In this document: piece after piece, positions 54,661 to 62,987 of the stretch
How positions within the stretch are numbered: the first letter of the stretch is position 1
How the letters are laid out: every line of letters begins with the position of its first letter
NCBI RefSeq assembly: GCF_900094625.1
Contig: NZ_FMAJ01000006.1
Location: 62,001 to 126,000 of the forward strand
Length of the DNA: 64,000 nt
Direction: 5' to 3'
Source: Rhizobium aethiopicum
Lineage (GTDB): Bacteria > Pseudomonadota > Alphaproteobacteria > Rhizobiales > Rhizobiaceae
The notes under the pieces: model-generated
What the model was told of the DNA's origin: nothing
The model's database searches: none
What the model saw: only the letters and a program-made list of their open reading frames with translations
Made by a program: the position numbers and the translations under genes

Positions 54661-55578
54661 ATGATCGACAGCCGCGTCAAGTTTCGCCATCTGCAAACCT
54701 TTGTCGAGGTGGCGCGACAAAAAAGCGTCATGAAGGCGGCGGAACTGCTGCATGTCAGCCAGCCGGCGGTGACGAAGACGATCCGTGAACTGGAACAGGT
54801 GCTCGGCGTCGACGTCTTCGAGCGCGACGGCCGCGGCATTAAGATCACCCGGTATGGCGAGGTTTTCCTGCGGCACGCCGGCGCGGCGCTGACGGCGTTG
54901 CGCCAGGGTCTCGATTCCGTCTCGCAGGAGCAGTTCGCCGACGCGCCGCCGATCCGCATCGGCGCCCTGCCGACGGTGTCATCGCGCATCATGCCGCGGG
55001 CGATGGAGCTCTTCCTCAAGGAGAAAACCTGGAGCCGGGTGAAGATCGTCACCGGCGAGAACGCCGTGCTGCTGGAAGAGCTTCGCGTCGGCGACCTCGA
55101 CCTGGTCGTCGGGCGCCTCGCCGGCGCCGAAAAGATGGCGGGTTTTTCCTTCGAGCATCTTTATTCCGAACAGGTGGTGTTTGCCGTGCGCCCCGGCCAC
55201 CCACTGCTGAACGGCCGGCAGTCGCTGTTTGCAGGTTTCGCCGACTATACGGTGCTGATGCCGACACGCGGCTCGATCATCCGGCCGGTCGTCGAAAATT
55301 TCCTGATCGCCAATGGCGTCTCCAGCCTGCCGAACCAGATCGAGACGGTGTCGGATTCCTTCGGTCGCGCCTTCCTCAGGGCAAGTGATGCGATCTGGAT
55401 CATTTCCAACGGGGTGGTGTCAGGCGATGTCGCCGATGGACGGCTGGTGCTGCTGCCGGTGGATACCGGCGAAACCAAGGGGCCGGTCGGGCTGACGATG
55501 CGCGCCGATGCCGTGCCGTCGGCACCGCAATCGATCTTGATGCAGACGATCCGGGAAGCGGCTGCGCAGCTTTCCTGA
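54661..55578 (+). CDS. pcaQ: LysR-type regulator of protocatechuate genes
   Basis: A 305-residue LysR regulator. The helix-turn-helix is FRHLQTFVEVARQKSVMKAAELLHVSQPAVTKTIRELE, in which KAAELLHVSQPAVTKTIR is the recognition core; the effector domain follows. Position and sequence identify PcaQ, which in rhizobia and Agrobacterium activates pcaDCHGB with beta-carboxymuconate-type inducers. The ATG at 54661 is preferred to 54652: GGAAG is well placed and orthologues begin MID.RVKFRHLQTF. Confidence 0.93.
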   Translation: MIDSRVKFRHLQTFVEVARQKSVMKAAELLHVSQPAVTKTIRELEQVLGVDVFERDGRGIKITRYGEVFLRHAGAALTALRQGLDSVSQEQFADAPPIRIGALPTVSSRIMPRAMELFLKEKTWSRVKIVTGENAVLLEELRVGDLDLVVGRLAGAEKMAGFSFEHLYSEQVVFAVRPGHPLLNGRQSLFAGFADYTVLMPTRGSIIRPVVENFLIANGVSSLPNQIETVSDSFGRAFLRASDAIWIISNGVVSGDVADGRLVLLPVDTGETKGPVGLTMRADAVPSAPQSILMQTIREAAAQLS

Positions 55579-55609
55579 CGTCGCCTCTTCCAATTCACTT
55601 GCCGGATGC

Positions 55610-55630
55610 CTAGATTTGGACTAAATCTAG
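55610..55630. promoter_or_regulatory. Palindromic operator of the Xre-RES module
   Basis: CTAGATTT (55610-55617) and AAATCTAG (55623-55630) form a perfect 8-bp inverted repeat with a five-base spacer, 20 bp before the antitoxin start. This is the expected place for autorepression by the antitoxin. Confidence 0.6.
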
Positions 55631-55650
55631 TTCAGGACAGGAGATTCCTT

Positions 55651-56163
55651 ATGCAGCAGGCAAGACGTAGGGAGCAAGAGCCGGAGCGGCTGGACACGGA
55701 GCGGTTTTCACCGGCCAATCGAAGGCGGCTGAGCCCGCCGGCATTGCGAACCTTTCTGGCGATCGCCGATCTCTGGGGCTTGAGCGAAGAGCAGCGTCTG
55801 CTCGTGCTCGGCTATCCCTCCCGCTCGACCTATCACAGCTGGGCCAAGCAGGCGCGAGAGCACGGAGCTTTCACTCTCGATGTCGATACGCTGACCCGAA
55901 TCTCCGCCGTGCTCGGCATCCATCAGGCGCTCGGCGTGCTGTTTGCCGACGAACACTCCGGCGTCGCCTGGCTGCGCACGCCGCACCAGGCGCCGGTTTT
56001 CGGCGGCCACCCGCCGCTCGATATCGTCACAGGCGGAACGCAGGACGGATTAATGACCGTGCGGCGGTTCCTCGACGGTGCGCGCGGCGGGCTCTACATG
56101 CCGCCAAACCGGCTCGACGAGGCCTTCACGCCTTACGAAGACACGGACATCGTCTTCCGGTGA
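55651..56163 (+). CDS. Xre/MbcA/ParS-family antitoxin
   Basis: A 170-residue antitoxin of an Xre-RES module. The N-terminal half has a helix-turn-helix-like region (LSPPALRTFLAIADLWGLSEEQRLLVLG then SRSTYHSW), and the C-terminal half (GVAWLRTPHQAPVFGGHPPLDI, GLMTVRRFLDGARGG) is the toxin-binding DUF2384/MbcA-type domain. The strong AGGAG before the ATG at 55651 makes the longer frame from 55606 unlikely. It overlaps the toxin start by four bases. Confidence 0.88.
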   Translation: MQQARRREQEPERLDTERFSPANRRRLSPPALRTFLAIADLWGLSEEQRLLVLGYPSRSTYHSWAKQAREHGAFTLDVDTLTRISAVLGIHQALGVLFADEHSGVAWLRTPHQAPVFGGHPPLDIVTGGTQDGLMTVRRFLDGARGGLYMPPNRLDEAFTPYEDTDIVFR

Positions 56164-56855
56164 GCGAGCGTTTTGCCGAAGCGCCGCATCCGTCCTACCG
56201 GCTGATCCCGTCGCAATTTCCCCCGATCGGCCTGTTCGATAAGGTGGCGAGGGCGGCCGATCTTGAAGCCGTGATGGAATTGGTCGGCTGGACCAATGAC
56301 CGGCTCGTCGCCGACCGCATCCGGCGGCTTCCCGAAAATGAGTGGGTCTATGGCAGTCCGAATGCCAGTATCGTGATGGCGGCATTCCTGCATGTCGCAC
56401 CCGACGGCATGCGCTTCAACGGCCCGGATCTCGGCGCCTGGTATGCCGCCGACAAGCTCAAGACGGCCGCCGCCGAGGTCGGTCACCATCTCCGGCGCGA
56501 GGCTGTTGCGCGCGGGGTGGCGACCATGGCGCGCACCTATCGAAGCTATGCGTCCACCCTGATGGGCGACTATCTCGACATTCGCGGCGAACAGGCGCTA
56601 CGGCCCGATATCTATGACGGCACGAGCTATGCGGCATCGCAGGTGCTCGGCGAACAGGTGCGCTCGAGCGGCGGTGCCGGCATCCTCTATGACAGTGTCC
56701 GGCTGAGGGGCGGGGTGAACGTTGCGGCGCACCGGCCGAGGAATATCCGCGACGTCGTGCAGGCCGATCATTTCGAAATCACCGTTTTCGCCGCCGACCG
56801 GCGCATCGATGTCAGGAAGCTTGCAGCCCGGCGGCGACCGACTACCACGAGGTAG
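56160..56855 (+). CDS. RES-domain toxin
   Basis: A 231-residue RES-family toxin. The conserved Arg is in SYRLIPSQF, Tyr/Glu in VYGSPN/ALRPDIYDG region and the family Ser in GAGILYDSVR. RES toxins deplete cellular NAD by hydrolysis or phosphorolysis, as shown for MbcT. GTG start overlaps the antitoxin stop (GTGA). At 231 residues it is about average for the family. The C-terminus is basic. Both genes probably form a stand-alone chromosomal TA unit. Confidence 0.88.
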   Translation: MSERFAEAPHPSYRLIPSQFPPIGLFDKVARAADLEAVMELVGWTNDRLVADRIRRLPENEWVYGSPNASIVMAAFLHVAPDGMRFNGPDLGAWYAADKLKTAAAEVGHHLRREAVARGVATMARTYRSYASTLMGDYLDIRGEQALRPDIYDGTSYAASQVLGEQVRSSGGAGILYDSVRLRGGVNVAAHRPRNIRDVVQADHFEITVFAADRRIDVRKLAARRRPTTTR

Positions 56856-56858
56856 ACG

Positions 56859-57500
56859 TTAAACCGGCAGGCGCTCGGCCCATGCCTTTGCCGTCTCTGC
56901 CATTGTGGCAAGGTGATCGGCAGCGGAGAATCCGGAAATTTTCTTGCGTGGCTTGAGGTCGTGATCGCCGTCCTCGAGCCAGAGGATCTCGATGCTGTCG
57001 GAGAGATCGTAGCCCGGCACTTCATCGCGCGTGCCGAACTCGTCGCGTGTACCCTGGCAGATCAGTGTCGGCGTCCTGAGCCCCGCGAGATGGCCGGTGC
57101 GCAGCTTGTCTGGCTGGCCGGGCGGATGGAAGGGATAGCCGAGGCAGAGCAGGCCGGCGATCTTTCCCCTGTCATAGAGACGGTCGGCCACCATGCTCGC
57201 CACCCGTCCGCCCATTGACTTGCCGCCGATGATCAGCGGGCCGGAAACCTCAAGCGCGGCGATGGCTGCCTCATATTCGGGATTGAGTGTTTCGGCGCGC
57301 GGCGGCGGCTTGCGGCCTTCCTCTGTGCGGCGGGCGGCCATATAGGCAAATTCGAACCTGATGACGCGGAAGCCGGCGCCAGCAAGCGCCTCGGCCGCTG
57401 ATGTCATCGATGCCGAATCCATCGGCGCGCCGGCGCCATGCGCCAGCAGGATCGTGAAGCGCGCATCCTGCGGTCCCTGCAGCATAAATCTCTCGAGCAT
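56859..57500 (-). CDS. Alpha/beta hydrolase (KANL3/Tex30-like)
   Basis: A 213-residue cytoplasmic alpha/beta hydrolase. The oxyanion motif AHGAGAPMDS is near residue 20, the nucleophile Ser is in GGKSMGGRV, and the catalytic Asp and His are in CQGTRDEFG and EDGDHDLKP. This matches the small dienelactone-hydrolase-like/KANL3 group, in which substrates are unknown. It is convergent with the RES toxin (3-bp gap) and divergent from a tiny gene. Confidence 0.82.
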   Translation of the reverse strand: MLERFMLQGPQDARFTILLAHGAGAPMDSASMTSAAEALAGAGFRVIRFEFAYMAARRTEEGRKPPPRAETLNPEYEAAIAALEVSGPLIIGGKSMGGRVASMVADRLYDRGKIAGLLCLGYPFHPPGQPDKLRTGHLAGLRTPTLICQGTRDEFGTRDEVPGYDLSDSIEILWLEDGDHDLKPRKKISGFSAADHLATMAETAKAWAERLPV

Positions 57501-57570
57501 CTACAATCCTCCATCCGCCGCCGGAACCATGTCGGCAGCCCGGACTTCTTCCCTGGAAAGGAGACAGACA

Positions 57571-57753
57571 ATGTCGACGAATGATGAAAACGTAAAGCCC
57601 GAGCAGCGCCGTCCCAAGGGCGTCAATGCCGTTCCCGGCAAGTCGGAACCCGCCGACGCCGAATCGATGGCGCCTCCGACCGTGCAACCGGCTGGGGAGG
57701 GCGACAAAAGCGAGCGGCCGGTGGTCAATCCCGTGACCGGCGCCGCCCTTTAG
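57571..57753 (+). CDS. Short disordered hydrophilic protein
   Basis: A 60-residue protein without hydrophobic core: rich in Pro, Glu, Asn, Lys and Ala, presumably unstructured. The excellent AAGGAG site seven bases before the ATG and the GC-rich codons support translation. No family is recognised. It may be a stress protein or an RNA-linked leader; the candidate small RNA follows 70 bp downstream. Confidence 0.5.
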   Translation: MSTNDENVKPEQRRPKGVNAVPGKSEPADAESMAPPTVQPAGEGDKSERPVVNPVTGAAL

Positions 57754-57821
57754 CGGCCGCTCGCTAAAGATGATGCAAAAAACCCCTTGAAACGGCGAAT
57801 GCAAGCATCCATATAGCGGCC

Positions 57822-57925
57822 CTGCCTGAAAAATGGATGCGCCCGGTATCGACGTCGTCGAGCCGTTCGCTGTCCGACAGGATAAGGGCGCTCCCCGCAA
57901 GGGTCGAGCGCCCTTTTTGCTTTTC
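57822..57925 (+). ncRNA. Candidate small RNA with strong terminator
   Basis: A CTTGAAA -35 element (57786-57792) and a CATATAG -10 (57810-57816) are 17 bp apart, close to the rhizobial sRNA promoter CTTGAC-N17-CTATAT. From the predicted start near 57822 the transcript would be about 100 nt, ending in a terminator with arms GGGCGCTC (57886-57893) and GAGCGCCC (57906-57913), a CCC-GCAA-GGG inner stem with a GNRA loop, and five T. There is no open frame in it. I did not recognise a named family. It could instead be the 3' end of the short upstream gene. Confidence 0.5.
57886..57918 (+). terminator. Rho-independent terminator
   Basis: An 8-bp GC stem (GGGCGCTC/GAGCGCCC) with an internal CCC-GCAA-GGG hairpin is followed by TTTTT. 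It ends the candidate small RNA and possibly the short gene upstream. Confidence 0.85.
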
Positions 57926-57992
57926 AGGCATCAGTGCGGCCGAGCAGTTTTGGTGTGCGAGCGTGAGTACCCACCAAGATCTATATAGCACC

Positions 57993-58106
57993 TCGGAATC
58001 CCGAAATAAGTTGCGGCATTGAATCCTTCACTATTTCTCCGCGGCGACACGGTGCAAACCGGCCCGAATTTCGGAATCCCGAAGCGGGGGAATTTCGGGA
58101 TTCCGA
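57993..58106. repeat. Three operator-like TCGGRATYCCGA repeats
   Basis: The 12-bp near-palindrome TCGGAATCCCGA occurs at 57993-58004 and 58071-58082, and its reverse complement TCGGGATTCCGA at 58095-58106. The last two are 24 bp apart centre to centre and their flanks extend the match, so they can also form a 15-bp hairpin. They lie 113-226 bp before the DUF899 gene and probably bind a regulator. Confidence 0.55.
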
Positions 58107-58218
58107 AGTGGGAAATTTTTCGTTGCCCTGTCGATTTCCGCTTCCGCCGATCGTCATTCTAACGATGTGCTCCAATTCACCTGTGGTCGGCACATCAGGC
58201 AACGACAGGAGGATTGTC

Positions 58219-58920
58219 ATGGATAACAGTCAGCTGGTACCCGCCGCCGTACTCGCGGCCAAGAATGGCGTTCGTTTTCCGAATGAGAGCGAGGAATACC
58301 GCATCGCCCGCGACGCGCTGCTGGCCGAAGAGATCGAATTGCGCCGGCATATCGAGCGCGTCGCGAGGCAGCGCCGGGCGCTGCCGCCGGGCGGCGAGGT
58401 GAAAAAGGATTATCGCTTCGAAGGCGCAGACGGGCCGATCTCCCTCTCTGAGCTCTTCGCCGACAAGGAAACGCTGGTCGTTTACAGCTATATGTTCGGC
58501 CCGGAGCGCGAGCGCCCGTGCCCGATGTGCACCTCGCTGCTGTCGGCCTGGGACGGCGAGGTGCCTGATATGCAGCAGCGCGTCGCCCTTGCCGTCGTTG
58601 CGCTTTCGCCGATCGGCAGGCTGCTCGCCTTCAAGAAGGAGCGTGGCTGGCGCTATCTGCCGCTCTATTCCGATCCGTCAGGCGATTACAGCCGCGACTA
58701 CCACGCCATCGGCCGGGGTGGCGGCGATGACGCGGCTTTCAACGTCTTCACGCGGCGCGACGGCACCATCCGCCATTTCTGGAGCGGGGAGATGGGGGAA
58801 GTGACGGCCGATCCCGGCGAGGATCCGCGCGGTGCGCCCGATCTGATGCCGCTGTGGACCGTGCTCGATTGCACACCCGAAGGTCGGGCGCCGGATTGGT
58901 ATCCGAAGCTGTCCTATTAG
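58219..58920 (+). CDS. DUF899 thioredoxin-fold protein
   Basis: A 233-residue protein of the DUF899 family (thioredoxin-like fold, sometimes misnamed dithiol-disulfide isomerase). A coiled N-terminal helix (ARDALLAEEIELRRHIERVARQRRALPPGGEVKKDYRF) precedes the thioredoxin-like part with LVVYSYMFGPERERPCPMCTSLL, in which CPMC may be the redox site. Function unknown. The ATG has a strong CAGGAGG site. Upstream lie three near-identical palindromes, so it may be tightly controlled. Confidence 0.82.
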   Translation: MDNSQLVPAAVLAAKNGVRFPNESEEYRIARDALLAEEIELRRHIERVARQRRALPPGGEVKKDYRFEGADGPISLSELFADKETLVVYSYMFGPERERPCPMCTSLLSAWDGEVPDMQQRVALAVVALSPIGRLLAFKKERGWRYLPLYSDPSGDYSRDYHAIGRGGGDDAAFNVFTRRDGTIRHFWSGEMGEVTADPGEDPRGAPDLMPLWTVLDCTPEGRAPDWYPKLSY

Positions 58921-58942
58921 GAATGAAATCGGCCGCGTCGCG

Positions 58943-59572
58943 TCAGCCGGTGGAGCGGTTTCTGGAGGTCTCGATCCATTCGAGGTTACTGACCGAGGCC
59001 TCCGGCAGCAGCGATGGATCGATGTCGTAGACGTAGCCGCTCAGCATGTCGGCGGCGCGTTCGGTCGCTTTGATCTTCGCCTCGGTTTCGGCGACCGCCT
59101 TGGCGATCGCCTCGATGCGGGCGCGGAACATGTGGGCGAGGACATCGCGGCCGGACTGTTTTTCGAGCCGCTCCAGATGCAGACCGACGCGCGACGCGTG
59201 GCGCTCAAGTTCGCTCTTGCTGAACCGCGCCTTGCGCAGTTCCTCCGAGAGGCTGTCCTGCATGACGGCGACCGGATCGAAACTTCCGGGCGCGCGCTCG
59301 TCGAGCACCGCGTCGGTGACCAGTTTCTCGATGATCACAAGCGCCTGCAACTCGGCGGCATCGGCGAATTCGACATCATAGCCGGTATCGTCGTAAACCT
59401 TGCGGCGGACCGGGTCGAGAAGCAGCGCATAGGCTTTCTGAAGATTGTCGAAGGTTTGCGAATCGCCGCCCGAATCCGGGTGGGCAACCTTGGCCAGGCG
59501 CCGATAGGCGGCCTTCAACTTTGCCTCGTCCGCATCGCGTTCAACACCGAGAATATCGTAGGGATCCGTCAC
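58943..59572 (-). CDS. J-domain (DnaJ-like) protein
   Basis: A 209-residue co-chaperone. Residues 2-65 are a J-domain with the invariant HPD (31-33) in VAHPDSGGD, which stimulates DnaK ATPase. The rest has no glycine-rich or zinc-finger region; it is largely coiled-coil-like helices (ELERHASRVGLHLERLEKQSG, AKAVAETEAKIKATERAAD). The GTG start with GGAGCAGG is preferred to a longer frame from 59731 that lies in the promoter. It is alone and convergent with the DUF899 gene. Confidence 0.83.
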   Translation of the reverse strand: MTDPYDILGVERDADEAKLKAAYRRLAKVAHPDSGGDSQTFDNLQKAYALLLDPVRRKVYDDTGYDVEFADAAELQALVIIEKLVTDAVLDERAPGSFDPVAVMQDSLSEELRKARFSKSELERHASRVGLHLERLEKQSGRDVLAHMFRARIEAIAKAVAETEAKIKATERAADMLSGYVYDIDPSLLPEASVSNLEWIETSRNRSTG

Positions 59573-59746
59573 GCCTGCTCCATTGCTACCCGGCACGTCC
59601 GGACAGTCTAGGTCTTCTTCTGCATCAGCAAGGCGAAGTTTAGACCAAAAGCAGGAATGACGTCCATGGCCTGAAATCGCAATTGCCGCTGCGAAAGCTG
59701 AAGAATTTTTTAGATTGTGAAATTCTTTCAATCGCTTACGCGAAGA

Positions 59747-60322
59747 TCAGGGTGTGGTGATCGAGACGAGATAACATCTGGCCTTGCCATTGAAATCCAG
59801 TGCGGTTCCAGCCGCATCCGTCATCAGCAAGGTATCGCCGGCCGAGAGCGCGCCGCTTTCGCCGCCGTGCCGGAACGACAGCGCGCCGCGGTGGCAAAGC
59901 AGCAGGCATGTCGACGAGGTCAGCGGCACGGACTCGCCGCCATCGATGTCGAGGCGGATCAGCGTGTGGGCGAGACCGTCGCGGCGCGTCATGACGTTGA
60001 GATCGGTGATCGCGCCGTCCCGGAGCGTGGCGGTGACCGGGATATCCGCCGGGAAGGCGAGGGGATCGCTTGCCGTCGTCAGCAGCACCGGCGCGCGGCC
60101 CTCGATGTCGAGCGCCATGCCGTTGCCGTCGAGGAGCGCCAGCGTCCGGTCGATGCCGGGGAAGATCGAAAACGGCCCGTCGGTTGCGACAGTCGCCATG
60201 CTGACGCGCCAGTCGAAGCCGGCAAGAGCGGCATCTTCTGGCGAAACGGCGATTTCCACCGTTTCGCCGCCGCCGTTCTTCCACGGCATGCGCTTGTAAT
60301 CGCCGGCGCGCAGGATCCTCAC
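59747..60322 (-). CDS. hutD: HutD, histidine utilisation accessory protein
   Basis: A 191-residue cupin-like HutD protein. It contains the family opening MRILRAGDYKRMPWKNGGGET and FSIFPGIDRTLALLDG. HutD is thought to restrain urocanate or formylglutamate build-up; its biochemistry is not settled. It lies 5 bp downstream of hutU and is the last gene of the hut operon in this window. Confidence 0.92.
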   Translation of the reverse strand: MRILRAGDYKRMPWKNGGGETVEIAVSPEDAALAGFDWRVSMATVATDGPFSIFPGIDRTLALLDGNGMALDIEGRAPVLLTTASDPLAFPADIPVTATLRDGAITDLNVMTRRDGLAHTLIRLDIDGGESVPLTSSTCLLLCHRGALSFRHGGESGALSAGDTLLMTDAAGTALDFNGKARCYLVSITTP

Positions 60323-60327
60323 GAGGC

Positions 60328-62001
60328 TCAGTTCCCGAGAATGCCGGGCAGGCGCAGGCCCTTGTCCCGGGCGCAGTCGATGGCGATGTCGTAGCCGGCG
60401 TCGGCGTGGCGCATGACGCCGGTCGCTGGATCGTTCCAGAGCACGCGCTCGAGACGCTTGGCCGCATCATCGGTGCCATCCGCGCAGATGACCACGCCGG
60501 AATGCTGGGAGAAGCCCATGCCGACGCCTCCGCCGTGATGCAGCGACACCCAGGTGGCCCCCGAGGCGGTGTTGAGCAGGGCGTTCAGCAGCGGCCAGTC
60601 GGAGACGGCGTCGGAGCCGTCCTTCATCGCTTCGGTTTCGCGGTTCGGCGAGGCCACGGAGCCGGAATCGAGGTGGTCGCGGCCAATGACGATCGGCGCG
60701 GAAAGCTCACCATTCCGGACCATTTCATTGAAGGCCAGAGCCAGGCGGTGACGATCGCCGAGGCCGACCCAGCAGATGCGTGCCGGCAAACCCTGGAAGG
60801 CGATGCGCTCCCTGGCCATGTCGAGCCAGTTGTGCAGGTGGGTATTGCCGGGGGTCAGCTCCCGCACCTTGGCGTCTGTCTTGTAGATATCCTCCGGATC
60901 GCCGGACAAGGCGGCCCAGCGGAAGGGGCCGATGCCGCGGCAGAACAGCGGTCTTATATAGGCAGGCACGAAGCCCGGGAAGGCGAAGGCGTTTTCGAGG
61001 CCTTCTTCCTTGGCGACCTGGCGGATATTGTTGCCGTAGTCGAGCGTCGGGATGCCGGCATTCCAGAAGGCGATCATCGCTTCGACATGTTCGCGCATCG
61101 AGGCGCGCGCGGCCTTTTCCACCGCCTTCGGATCGCTCTCGCGCTTTGCCTTCCACTCGGCCATCGTCCAGCCCTTCGGCAGGTAGCCGTTGATCGGGTC
61201 GTGCGCCGAGGTCTGGTCGGTGACGATATCGGGGCGGATGCCGCGGCGAACCATTTCCGGCAGGATTTCGGCGGCATTGCCGAGTAGGCCGACGGATTTG
61301 GCCTCGCCCGCCTGGGTCCAGCGGTCGATCATTTCAAGCGCTTCGTCGAGCGTTTCGGCCCTGGCGTCGAGATAGCGGGTACGCAGGCGGAAATCGATCG
61401 AATCGGGATTGCACTCGACGGCGAGGCAGCAGGCGCCAGCCATGACGGCGGCGAGCGGCTGGGCGCCGCCCATGCCGCCGAGGCCTCCGGTAAGGATCCA
61501 TTTGCCCTTGAGATTGCCGCCGTAATGCTGGCGGCCGGCCTCGACGAAGGTCTCGTAGGTGCCCTGGACGATGCCCTGCGTGCCGATATAGATCCACGAG
61601 CCGGCAGTCATCTGGCCGTACATGGCAAGGCCCTTCTTATCCAGCTCGTTGAAATGGTCCCAGGTCGCCCAGTGCGGCACCAGGTTGGAATTGGCGATCA
61701 GCACCCGCGGCGCATCCTTATGGGTGCGGAAGACACCGACCGGCTTTCCGGACTGCACCAGCAGCGTTTCCTCTTCCGTCAACGTCTTCAGCGTCGCGAC
61801 GATTCGGTCGAAATCCTCCCAGGTGCGGGCGGCTCGGCCGATGCCGCCATAGACGACGAGCTCATTCGGATTTTCGGCGACGTCGGGATCGAGATTGTTC
61901 ATCAGCATGCGCAACGGCGCTTCGGTCATCCAGCTCTTGGCATTGAGATCGCTGCCGCGGGGAGCGCGGATTTCGCGGATGTTATGGCGTGGATTGGTCA
62001 T
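60328..62001 (-). CDS. hutU: Urocanate hydratase
   Basis: A 557-residue enzyme that converts urocanate to imidazolonepropionate with tightly bound NAD. The NAD motif [11 protein letters not shown] is present, followed by the conserved C-terminal active-site region [15 protein letters not shown] and GVVICADGT with the catalytic Cys. Length is as in other HutU proteins. The gene is 23 bp downstream of hutG. Confidence 0.97.
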   Translation of the reverse strand: MTNPRHNIREIRAPRGSDLNAKSWMTEAPLRMLMNNLDPDVAENPNELVVYGGIGRAARTWEDFDRIVATLKTLTEEETLLVQSGKPVGVFRTHKDAPRVLIANSNLVPHWATWDHFNELDKKGLAMYGQMTAGSWIYIGTQGIVQGTYETFVEAGRQHYGGNLKGKWILTGGLGGMGGAQPLAAVMAGACCLAVECNPDSIDFRLRTRYLDARAETLDEALEMIDRWTQAGEAKSVGLLGNAAEILPEMVRRGIRPDIVTDQTSAHDPINGYLPKGWTMAEWKAKRESDPKAVEKAARASMREHVEAMIAFWNAGIPTLDYGNNIRQVAKEEGLENAFAFPGFVPAYIRPLFCRGIGPFRWAALSGDPEDIYKTDAKVRELTPGNTHLHNWLDMARERIAFQGLPARICWVGLGDRHRLALAFNEMVRNGELSAPIVIGRDHLDSGSVASPNRETEAMKDGSDAVSDWPLLNALLNTASGATWVSLHHGGGVGMGFSQHSGVVICADGTDDAAKRLERVLWNDPATGVMRHADAGYDIAIDCARDKGLRLPGILGN

Positions 62002-62024
62002 GACGGTTCCCTGTCGACTGATCG

Positions 62025-62831
62025 TTATCGTTTGAGGCCAGGTGCGATCTGTTCAAGGCGCACCAGAATGTTTTTGAGATGGACGCGAAGCCGGTCCGCC
62101 TTGGCGCTGTCATAGGCAAAGGGCGGCCTCTCTGTCTGGAGATGCGTGGATTGCGCGAGCTCCATCTGGATGGCGTGCACGCCGGTCTCGGGCCGGCCGT
62201 AATGGCGGGTCGTCCAGCCGCCCTTGAAGCGGCCGTTGAGCACGCTGTCATAACCTTCGGCCGCTTCGACCACCGTCAGCACCGCCTGCTCGATGGCGCT
62301 GTCGCAGGTCCTGCCCATGTCGGTGCCGATGTTGAAATCCGGCAGCTTGCCTTCGAACAGGAAGGGGATATGGGATCGGATGGAGTGGCAATCATAGAGG
62401 ATGGCGACGCCGTGGAGTGCTCGCACACGCTCGATCTCGGCGGCAATAGCCGCATGATAGGGCTCATGAAAATCCCGCAGCCGTGCAGCGATATCTGCCT
62501 CGTCAGGGGCCTGCCCGTCGTTCCAGATCGCCCTGCCGTCGAAATCCGTTTCAGGGACAAGACCGGTGGTGTTCTGGCCGGGGTAAAGGCTGACGCCTTG
62601 GGGATCGCGGTTGGCGTCGATCACGTACCGATGGAAGGTGGCACGGACCGTGGTGACGTCATCGAGCAGACCGTCATAAAGATGGTGGATGTGCCAGTCG
62701 GTATCGGCGAGAATTCTGCCATTGTCGTTGAGGCGTTCGGCGATGTCAGGCGGCACCTCGGTGCCGGTGTGGGGGAAGCCGAGGATGATGGGCGAGGTGC
62801 CCTGGCGGGTTTCGAAGACGGGGGTGCTCAT
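62025..62831 (-). CDS. hutG: N-formylglutamate deformylase
   Basis: A 268-residue HutG of the N-formylglutamate amidohydrolase family: [25 protein letters not shown] with metal-binding residues, NRDP and YDCHSIRS. It releases formate from N-formylglutamate, the last step of the five-step hut route found in rhizobia. The ATG at 62831 is preceded by a GGAGGGG site made by the inverted repeat. It is downstream of hutH across the repeat. Confidence 0.94.
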   Translation of the reverse strand: MSTPVFETRQGTSPIILGFPHTGTEVPPDIAERLNDNGRILADTDWHIHHLYDGLLDDVTTVRATFHRYVIDANRDPQGVSLYPGQNTTGLVPETDFDGRAIWNDGQAPDEADIAARLRDFHEPYHAAIAAEIERVRALHGVAILYDCHSIRSHIPFLFEGKLPDFNIGTDMGRTCDSAIEQAVLTVVEAAEGYDSVLNGRFKGGWTTRHYGRPETGVHAIQMELAQSTHLQTERPPFAYDSAKADRLRVHLKNILVRLEQIAPGLKR

Positions 62832-62837
62832 GGCAAT

Positions 62838-62968
62838 AACCCCTCCCCAACCCCTCCCCACAAGGGGGAGGGGCTAAGGCCAGCCTTACGCTCCGTGTTC
62901 AAGAACGACCGCTGCGAGGGCCGCAGATTAAGCCCCTCCCCCTTGTGGGGAGGGGTTGGGGAGGGGTT
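62838..62968. repeat. Long inverted repeat between hutH and hutG
   Basis: Two 38-bp arms (62838-62875 and 62931-62968) are perfect inverted copies, each G/C-rich and itself containing a palindrome (CCCCTCCCC...GGGGAGGGG). The 55-bp loop has no feature. In the hut mRNA it would be a very stable hairpin ending next to the hutG start codon and could lower or regulate hutG translation, or protect the hutH message. Confidence 0.75.
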
Positions 62969-62987
62969 TTTTTCGTTCACTATCATC

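Noticed and set aside
57981..58220. A 79-codon minus-strand frame across the TCGGRATYCCGA repeats
   Set aside because: It only translates the repeats and has no ribosome site or homology.
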